Shown here: positions 59,701 through 64,000 of the stretch, piece by piece
How positions within the stretch are numbered: the stretch's first letter is position 1
How the letters are laid out: each line of letters starts with the position of its first letter
Assembly (NCBI GenBank): GCA_905221605.1
Contig: CAJNDS010002644.1
Coordinates: 224,001-288,000, forward strand
Direction: 5' to 3'
DNA length: 64,000 nucleotides
DNA from: Symbiodinium natans
Lineage: Eukaryota; Sar; Dinophyceae; Suessiales; Symbiodiniaceae
The notes under the pieces: model-generated
The model's database searches: none
What the model was told of the DNA's origin: nothing
The model's input: the letters and a program-made list of their open reading frames with translations, nothing else
Program-made: the position numbers and the translations under genes

Positions 59701-60175
59701 GGGCCTGGAGGTGCGCACCAGTGAGGGCGGCGGCACACATGCTCTTTGTGTAGCCCAACGCCATGCAGTAGGGTACCTACTGGTGTGTGTGTGTGAGAGC
59801 AGAGCCGCGGTTTAGGGTTTAGGGTTTAGGGTTTAGGGTTTAGGGTTTAGGGTTTAGGGTTTAGGGTTTAGGGTTTAGGGTTTAGGGTTTAGGGTTTAGG
59901 GTCCGCCGACCCTGGCGGCGTGTTGGATGGGAAAAGGAGGTGAAAACCTCCCTTTTTCCCTCCTTGCCCCCCCAAAACGGGGGCCTGGGCAGCTTTCCTA
60001 AACTCACGGACCAAGCCCCCCACCCCCCCCTCCTCCCCCCCCCGCCCTACCCCCCCCCCCTACCCACCCCCCCCCCTACCCCCCCTCCCGCCCTACCCCC
60101 CTACCCCCTACCCCCCCCCCTACCCCCTTACATCAACTTTTTTGGCATCCTTTGAGCTGACGAGCGCGTTTAAAC
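53714..60175 (-). CDS. spermidine-synthase-like (METTL13-type) SAM-dependent methyltransferase, split gene
   Basis: Exons with clear homology-type motifs, in order: 60132-60175 (LNALVSSKDAKKVD, donor GAT|GTAAGG); 59700-59776 (VPYCMALGYTKSMCAAALTG...); 59321-59384 (VLTTSYPNKGQVNTSYWAPF...); 59200-59259 (LLLARNAEPLVSPGHTNILN); 59051-59103 (GALPLDGDLPAMRALVI, ending GG|GTGCCA); 58446-58518 (LGAGSMPLWLEHTFPE..., the nucleotide-binding loop); 58228-58296 (..KMTVDALEIDPAVVQ, the acidic EID that binds the SAM ribose); 57485-57544 (VATEAMGFPKGAIRDAASAQ); then 54908-54983 (LRVYSIPGEDFVEALAALGD...), 54662-54799 (YQYDLIFVDAFDKSGKVPPV..., the DAFD loop), 54237-54272 (ALDSRPSGLRAK) and 53714-53783 (..VLKPDATIIMNLPLGR). 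The first eight join in compatible phase, including RALVI-G-LGAG across an intron. This order is that of spermidine-synthase-fold methyltransferases; METTL13-like proteins methylate elongation factor 1A in animals. Substrate here is unknown. Between 57485 and 54983 extra exon candidates imply an insertion or missed borders. Confidence 0.78.
53886..53945 (+). repeat. TTTGGGGG octamer array
   Basis: Seven to eight copies with period 8 inside a TTTAGGG tract: a unit length change from 7 to 8. Confidence 0.85.
54541..54661 (-). repeat. telomeric-type tract, CCCTAAA/CCCTAAG
   Basis: About 16 units in the methyltransferase gene, starting at the donor of exon 54662-54799. Confidence 0.93.
55062..55160 (+). 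mobile_element. MITE family B, partial
   Basis: AGATGGTCCCCTGGTATGGG and CCTTATATTACCCTACGAGG resemble the family; right end lost. Confidence 0.5.
55880..55903 (-). CDS. possible small exon inside the methyltransferase gene
   Basis: CCCCGAG|CCT to CTCCGG|GTTCAG, 8 codons reading PTPVAQLR. Confidence 0.4.
56397..56577 (-). CDS. two phase-compatible exons inside the methyltransferase gene
   Basis: Exon 56507-56577 (CCATCAG|C to GAAAG|GTTTAG) reads LSPEAARRLPKMQYPPQEAG then SLK. Exon 56397-56434 (GGTTTCAG|TG to GAGCAG|GTTCCT) reads DLVAYDGSSREQ and fits the phase 1 end. They would encode an insertion between the EID and DAFD parts of the fold, or belong to an overlapping gene. Confidence 0.55.
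56726..56754 (-). CDS. possible small exon
   Basis: AAGCTAG|GG to ACCTTC|GTGGGG, reading GSIEEARTF. Its phase does not fit either neighbour directly. Confidence 0.4.
56961..57036 (-). CDS. probable exon inside the methyltransferase gene
   Basis: ATTGGTCAG|C to CACGAG|GTTGAG, 25 codons: begins LAATNSRQLTARHIKQSETV and ends GFSHE. The frame is open further upstream to an ATG at 57075-57077 (MVPPLRMWKMALVS), so a separate start exon is an alternative. It joins exon 57485-57544 in phase only if that exon ends at a GA donor. Confidence 0.58.
58320..58400 (-). repeat. telomeric-type tract, CCCTAAA
   Basis: Eleven units in the intron between the EID exon and the LGAG exon of the methyltransferase. 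Confidence 0.94.
58755..58855 (+). mobile_element. MITE family B, diverged
   Basis: GGTCCATACTTCGGATCCAT followed by CCAGGGTAAGGGACCACACG, nearly identical to 13012-13048. Confidence 0.55.
59684..59695 (+). mobile_element. MITE family A remnant (one terminus)
   Basis: TTGGGATGTTCG only. It lies a few bases inside the intron after exon 59700-59776; the remainder of the element is gone. Confidence 0.5.
59810..59901 (+). repeat. telomeric-type tract, TTTAGGG
   Basis: Thirteen perfect units in a methyltransferase intron. Confidence 0.95.
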
Positions 60176-60217
60176 CTTTCAACTATGCTCCAGCGGGGTC
60201 GGCGGGAGGCTCTTAAA

Positions 60218-60322
60218 TTTAGGGTTTAGGGTTTAGGGTTTAGGGTTTAGGGTTTAGGGTTTAGGGTTTAGGGTTTAGGGTTTAGGGTTTAGGGTTTAGG
60301 GTTTAGGGTTTAGGGTTTAGGG
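60218..60322 (+). repeat. telomeric-type tract, TTTAGGG
   Basis: Fifteen perfect units. Confidence 0.95.
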
Positions 60323-60424
60323 AGGCTAGGATGGCCCTTGAAACACTCCTGAAGATGATCCTCCTAAACCCAACAAGGGAAAATATGAAATGTCCCCAGG
60401 GCCGACAGAGGAGAGAGTGGGGTG

Positions 60425-60537
60425 TAGGGTTTAGGGTTTAGGGTTTAGGGTTTAGGGTTTAGGGTTTAGGGTTTAGGGTTTAGGGTTTAGGGTTTAGGGT
60501 TTAGGGTTTAGGGTTTAGGGTTTAGGGTTTAGGGTGA
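60425..60537 (+). repeat. telomeric-type tract, TTTAGGG
   Basis: Sixteen perfect units, separated from the previous tract by about 100 bp of family-I sequence. Confidence 0.95.
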
Positions 60538-60655
60538 AGATTAGGCTTGGAGTTTGGAGGTTGGGGCTGTTAGGGGGGGTTTAGATTTCGGGAAGATTGG
60601 GGAGGGAGGGGGGGGGGGCATGTGAGGATTCCTGAAACTTATAACCCCAAATAAC

Positions 60656-60681
60656 CCCATAGCGCCTGGGCTTGTACATCC
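60656..60681 (-). CDS. possible small exon
   Basis: GGTTACAG|GG to TATGGG|GTTATT, reading MYKPRRYG. Confidence 0.42.
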
Positions 60682-60885
60682 CTGTAACCCCACAACCCAA
60701 ACCCTTACCCCAAATCCTGGAACCCTGCACCCTGGAACCAAAACATCCCTCAAGCCCTATAAATCCGGAAACCCTACAAGACCCCTGAAACCCTAAAACC
60801 CTTAATGCCCCAAATCCTGAAACCCCTGAAGCCCTAATGCAACCCTGAACCCTAAACCCTAAACCCTAAATCCTAAACCCTAAAC

Positions 60886-60957
60886 CTGTAGCTTCCCCCG
60901 GGAGTCCTGCTGCGGAGGTTCCCCCTCGCAGAGGGACACCTTCACCACGCTCCTCGG
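60886..60957 (-). CDS. probable exon, unknown protein
   Basis: AATTGCAG|CCG to CTACAG|GTTTAG, 24 codons: begins PRSVVKVSLCEGEPPQQDSR and ends GKLQ. It may be upstream coding sequence of the methyltransferase gene. Confidence 0.6.
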
Positions 60958-60984
60958 CTGCAATTTCGAGGGTCTCTAGACCAC

Positions 60985-61060
60985 AAAATAACCTAGGAAT
61001 AGAAAAGGGCGCCCTTTTTGGTTTCAAGGGGATTAAAAGGGAACCCCAACCCTAAAAAGG
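60985..61060 (+). mobile_element. MITE-like family C, truncated
   Basis: ATAACCTAGGAATAGAAAAG, GGCGCCCTTTTTGGTTTCAA and AAAGGGAACCCCAACCCTAA; the right part is missing. Confidence 0.65.
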
Positions 61061-61150
61061 ATCCTAGGCTTTGGGCTTCTGGGGTTTCGGACTCGGGCGT
61101 TTGGGGTTTAGGGCTTGCGAGGGTCTAGAGTCCACACCCTAGGTCTTAAC

Positions 61151-61277
61151 CCCCTGAAGCCTGAATGAGATTTGGGGCCTCCAGTGTTTGGTCTTGCGCA
61201 CTGATGGCCCGACGCCCCCAATCTGAAATCTGAGCCCTTCGGCCGAAGACCCCCAAACGCCCGAAAAAAGGGGCCTT
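61151..61277 (-). CDS. probable exon, unknown protein
   Basis: CAATGAAG|AAG to GGGG|GTTAAG, 42 codons: begins KAPFFGRLGVFGRRAQISDW, continues GRRAISAQDQTLEAPNLIQA. An overlapping frame is also open over the same length. Confidence 0.6.
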
Positions 61278-61533
61278 CTTCATTGGAAGGCACGGCAGTT
61301 GTAAGCAGATTTCGTCGCAACACCAAACAAGGCTCAAACTATGCTCCTGTCTACAGTTGCCCTACTCAAATTAAAACCCTACGCATGCCACTGCTCTTAC
61401 TGCCCATGGACCTCCAAGCAAGGACCCAACTTACTTCTCCAAAAAGAGGTTAAACTTCAATATTCCTACTAAATACAGAAACCCAAAAAGTTTAGCCAAA
61501 ACGGCCAGGTCTCTGGCCCGTGCCCTCCGACAC

Positions 61534-61581
61534 CCCTGGTGGCTGCGCAGCGCTCTTTGCCAGTCGCAGCTCGCGCCACTC
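61534..61581 (-). CDS. probable exon, unknown protein
   Basis: CCTGAAAG|GAG to CCAGGG|GTGTCG, 16 codons reading EWRELRLAKSAAQPPG. Confidence 0.6.
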
Positions 61582-61679
61582 CTTTCAGGGTACTGTGGGT
61601 TTAGGGTTTAGGGTTTAGGGTTTAGGGTTTAGGGTTTAGGCTTTAGGGTTTAGGGTTTAGGGTTTAGGGTTCAGGGTAC

Positions 61680-61761
61680 GGTGGCCCCTGAACACAGCGC
61701 TGGCCCACAATAGGTCATTCCTTAGTACACCTACGAAGACCCCACACGCAACCACCTTCCC
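61680..61761 (-). CDS. two small exons
   Basis: Exon 61735-61761 (CACTCAG|GGG to GTCTTC|GTAGGT) reads GKVVACGVF; exon 61680-61699 (GGGCCAG|CGC to CCACC|GTACCC) reads RCVQGP. The intervening intron would be only 35 bp, which is unusually short. Confidence 0.48.
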
Positions 61762-61783
61762 CTGAGTGTTGACACACCTTTTT

Positions 61784-61882
61784 CTACTAACTGCTTAAGA
61801 ACCCCCCGAAAGCCATCCTCCTTATAAGGGCAATATAGGGATTTTCAGTATTCATATTTTGGGGTACTTAAGCAGATAGTAG
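61784..61882 (+). mobile_element. MITE family E copy
   Basis: Termini CTACTAACTGCTTAAGAACC and GTACTTAAGCAGATAGTAG; interior CTTATAAGGGCAATATAGGG. 99 bp, TTTT on both flanks may be a target duplication. Confidence 0.8.
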
Positions 61883-62112
61883 TTTTGGGGAATAAAAACT
61901 AAGCCACCAAAAGTAACACCGTTCAATATGAGGCCTCGAAGCTCATCGTACGCGACCCATGAACCCTTAAACCCTGAAACCCTATGAAGCCATTAAAGCC
62001 TGAAAACACTATAGAGCACGAGAACACGCCACAAAAAAACACCTCGGATGTTTAGTTGGGGTTCACAAGGGTTGAGGTTTAGGTTTAGCGTGTAGGGTTT
62101 AGGGTTTAGGGC

Positions 62113-62253
62113 ATTGTTGCGGTCGCAGTCCTGCTTGATCGGGCCAGGTGGAGTTCCCAGCCAGTAGTCGTCCTGCTCCGAAGCATCGTGCTGGGACACC
62201 ACCGCCCAGCCAAAGTCCGACTGCTCCGCCGCGACCATTGGCCCGGACATTGT
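62113..62253 (-). CDS. probable 47-codon exon, acidic
   Basis: After acceptor GAGTATCAG| the frame begins TMSGPMVAAEQSDFGWAVVS, continues QHDASEQDDYWLGTPPGPIK and ends QDCDRNN at a GC-type donor into telomeric repeats. The internal ATG at 62248-62250 could be a start. Clearly coding by composition; no family recognised. Confidence 0.66.
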
Positions 62254-62282
62254 CTGATACTCCTTGCCTTGGAGATGACTAG

Positions 62283-62346
62283 AGGGTTTAGGGTTTAGGG
62301 TTTAGGGTTTAGGGTTTAGGGTTTAGGGTTTAGGGTTTAGGGTTTA
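62283..62346 (+). repeat. telomeric-type tract, TTTAGGG
   Basis: Nine perfect units. Confidence 0.94.
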
Positions 62347-62402
62347 CCAGATACCAGAAGCTCAGGGTTTATGGTTTGGGGTTTAGGTTCCGGCTACACC
62401 AC

Positions 62403-62718
62403 CTGCGGTTGCCCTGCTTTGGGATGTTCCCCTTTATACTAAGAGTCCTGAGCAGGGAGTATAATAGGTGGGGGGGGGGGGGTACTATAATCCCTATTAA
62501 GGACTGTTAGTATATTATACTAACCGTCCTTAACAAGGACCATACTAGGGGGTACTATATAATAGGGGGTACAGTACCATAATCCCAATAAAGGAGCTGC
62601 TAGTATACCGGGGAACATCCCAAGCCCTGCTCCTAGCCCCAGTGCTAGCCACCCGTGAGCCTTCATGGGCCCCAGGGGCCTGCGAAAGCATCTGTTGGAA
62701 GCACAACCTACAGCAAGC
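62403..62718 (-). CDS. two exons separated by an introner-like MITE
   Basis: Exon 62626-62718 (GGAGAAG|GCT) begins ACCRLCFQQMLSQAPGAHEG and ends SRVASTGARSR at a GC donor (AGG|GCTTGG) that spans the target duplication and the MITE terminus. Exon 62403-62416 starts after AAAGCAG| and reads QGNR or GNR, ending GCAG|GTGGTG. The MITE at 62419-62623 is flanked by a perfect 8 bp duplication. A second open frame (LAVGCASNRCFRRPLGPMKA) exists in the first exon. Confidence 0.58.
62419..62623 (+). mobile_element. MITE family A double copy with 8 bp target duplication
   Basis: Termini TTGGGATGTTCCCC and GGGGAACATCCCAA bracket 205 bp that contain two family bodies in tandem (two sets of TATACTAA...TCCT and GGACTGTTAGTATA). 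GCCCTGCT flanks it on both sides (62411-62418 and 62624-62631), a perfect 8 bp target duplication. It separates two exons. Confidence 0.9.
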
Positions 62719-62892
62719 CTTCTCCTTGCTAGCCTAAGAATCGAAAACAAGCCTAAATCCCTACAAACCCTAGACCCTAGAAGACCCTAAAAGCCCCAAA
62801 ACCCCGATGAGCCCTAAAAAACCCTAAACACCCTTATAAACCCTATAAACCCTACAGACCCCAAACCCCAAGAGTGGGAACCCAACACCTAC

Positions 62893-62921
62893 CTTAAGAA
62901 CGGGGAAGGAGAGTGCTCTGC
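62893..62921 (-). CDS. probable small exon
   Basis: ATCCAG|GCA to TTAAG|GTAGGT, reading AEHSPSPFL. A similar stretch (GAAGGAGAGTGC) recurs at 63087-63098 in the next exon, suggesting a partial duplication. Confidence 0.5.
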
Positions 62922-62989
62922 CTGGATGACTTAGAAATTGGGGCTATAAGTATCCATGGGCCTCCTAGTGGGCATCCGGACCTAAACCT

Positions 62990-63084
62990 TAAACCCTAAA
63001 CCCCACACCCTAAACCCTAAACCCTAAACCCTAACCCTAAACCCTAAACCCTAAACCCTAAACCCTAAACCCTAAACCCTAAAC
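62990..63084 (-). repeat. telomeric-type tract, CCCTAAA
   Basis: Thirteen units; the donor of exon 63085-63192 is TTCGG|GTTTAG, again inside the first heptamer. Confidence 0.94.
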
Positions 63085-63192
63085 CCGAAGGAGAGTGCCC
63101 TGGCTATCCTAGGTCCCAAGGCAGCCGAGCTGCAGACGGCCACCCTGCCCGGGTCTTCGGGGTCGACCTCCTCTTCGGGGCCGAAGAGGTTC
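63085..63192 (-). CDS. probable 35-codon exon, unknown protein
   Basis: AACCCAG|G to TTCGG|GTTTAG. Reads NLFGPEEEVDPEDPGRVAVC then SSAALGPRIARALSF. Acidic at the start; first convincing exon downstream of the leader-type ORF. Confidence 0.62.
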
Positions 63193-63359
63193 CTGGGTTT
63201 AGGGTTTAGGGTTTAGGGTTTAGGGTTTCGGGTTTCGGGTTTAGGGTTTAGAGGTTCCTGAGACATGCGACTTGCCAAGCCTTTTATTACTTCTGTTGTT
63301 TGAAGCGACTTGCCCAGATTTTAAGTTCAAGAAAGAAAAGAAGACAAAAACAAAAAAAC

Positions 63360-63662
63360 CTACTGCAGAGCGCGACCCAGGCTCCCGAAGAAGCGCCGGC
63401 ACACACGCGCGCCGCGCCGCCGAGAGGCCCCTCGGGCGGCCAAGGCGGCGCCCAAGAGAGCCGCCGACTCGAACTTCGGCCGGGCCCCCGCGGTCGCCCG
63501 CAGCGGCACCCGGCGCGGGAGCGCCGCGGCATGCTGTCCCGGCGCCGCTCTGGCGGGCAACTGGCTGGCCACCGCGGCGCCCTCGACAAAGCCCAGGGGC
63601 TTCGTGCACGCTGCCACCCAGACGAGCCCCAGCCCAGCAGCAGGCGCTGCCAGTTGCGCCAT
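63360..63662 (-). CDS. GC-rich N-terminal exon or short ORF with signal-like leader
   Basis: ATG at 63660-63662 gives MAQLAAPAAGLGLVWVAACT, a hydrophobic leader, followed by KPLGFVEGAAVASQLPARAA and further Arg/Ala-rich sequence with no acidic residues for about 35 residues. A hydrophobic signal followed by an F-V motif and a basic Ala/Arg-rich stretch is the layout of plastid-targeting leaders in algae with complex plastids. The frame ends ..GSLGRALQ and TAG at 63360, but a donor GCCTGG|GTCGCG at 63377 and TAG|GTTTTT at the end would make it a first exon. The three frames are all open here because of GC content, so the call is cautious. Confidence 0.45.
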   Translation of the reverse strand: MAQLAAPAAGLGLVWVAACTKPLGFVEGAAVASQLPARAAPGQHAAALPRRVPLRATAGARPKFESAALLGAALAARGASRRRGARVCRRFFGSLGRALQ

Positions 63663-63744
63663 GCGTCCTCTCCCGTCCATGGGGGGCCGAGTCCTTGAAA
63701 CCCGCCGTAAACCGGCGAAGATGATTCGGCACACTTTGCTCTAT

Positions 63745-63940
63745 TCAACCCGGAACTGGATGAGCTGTGACGATCCTGCACTTTTCGTGCAGACCCAGCC
63801 TAGAAGTGCAATCTTTCATGCGTAAGAGAGGTCGGTCTAACAATGGGCAGGCATCCGCAGCGCCGCAAAGCCCTAAACAGCTGCGACGACGCCACAGCGT
63901 CTGCTCATTTTCGGGCCGAAGGAGCAGAAGTCGCACGCAA
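63745..63940 (-). CDS. last two exons of an upstream gene
   Basis: Exon 63879-63940 (GGGGGTAG|T to AGCT|GTTTAG) reads CVRLLLLRPENEQTLWRRRS; exon 63745-63812 (ATGAAAG|AT) reads CTSRLGLHEKCRIVTAHPVP then G and TGA. Phases fit. The stop is only 82 bp upstream of the next ATG (63662), i.e. two genes in tandem on the same strand with almost no spacer. Confidence 0.58.
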
Positions 63941-64000
63941 CTACCCCCAACTTCCACACCACCAGAACCCAAACCCGAAACCCTACAAGGGTTTAGGTTT

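Noticed and set aside
1-64000. tRNA or rRNA genes
   Set aside because: No cloverleaf with conserved TTCGANNC plus anticodon arm and no rRNA-like stretch was recognised; this was a visual check only.

Overview
This window looks like nuclear DNA of a eukaryotic alga, most likely a dinoflagellate. That is an inference from: plant/alveolate-type telomeric heptamers (TTTAGGG/CCCTAAA) scattered in both orientations through the whole window; very high intron density with short exons; apparent GC and GA splice donors next to GT; all convincing exons on one strand (minus); two head-to-tail genes only about 80 bp apart at 63.66-63.75 kb; and a possible plastid-type leader. No ribosomal RNA, tRNA or CRISPR was recognised.

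Right to left, in the direction of transcription: 63.75-63.94 kb holds the last two exons of one gene. About 80 bp downstream an ORF with a signal-like leader starts (63.66 kb), followed by unassigned exons to 60.6 kb. From 60.18 to 53.71 kb the exons spell a spermidine-synthase-like (METTL13-type) S-adenosylmethionine-dependent methyltransferase: its GxGxxP-like loop, acidic EID motif and DAFD motif lie on different exons, mostly joined in compatible phase. From 53.6 to 41.8 kb is a 12 kb repeat-rich island almost free of telomeric heptamers. It holds copies of a large non-autonomous element, a 2.25 kb foldback palindrome, a 105-119 bp tandem array, a CTG tract and a possible transposase fragment. 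From 41.7 to 18.6 kb dozens of short minus-strand exons sit as unique islands between telomeric-repeat tracts and MITE-like elements. At 14.96-18.32 kb a 3.25 kb element is nested inside one MITE. From 13.7 to 0.6 kb there are more exons, an intact intronless RING / TRAF-type zinc finger / coiled-coil / ubiquitin-like protein (9.65-10.47 kb), and an eight-exon phase-consistent coiled-coil gene (6.9-2.8 kb).

The main result is that the introns are largely made of telomeric heptamers and small inverted-repeat elements. Many donors read G|GTTTAG, so the repeat itself supplies the 5' splice site; several acceptors read TTTAG| or CCTAG|. One MITE family (termini TTGGGATGTTCCCC) abuts exons, and one copy has a perfect 8 bp target duplication, as expected of introners. 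Exon borders were called by eye from splice consensus, open frame and phase. Exact ends and, for isolated exons, the reading frame are uncertain because GC-rich exons are often open in two frames. No transcript or homology search could be run.
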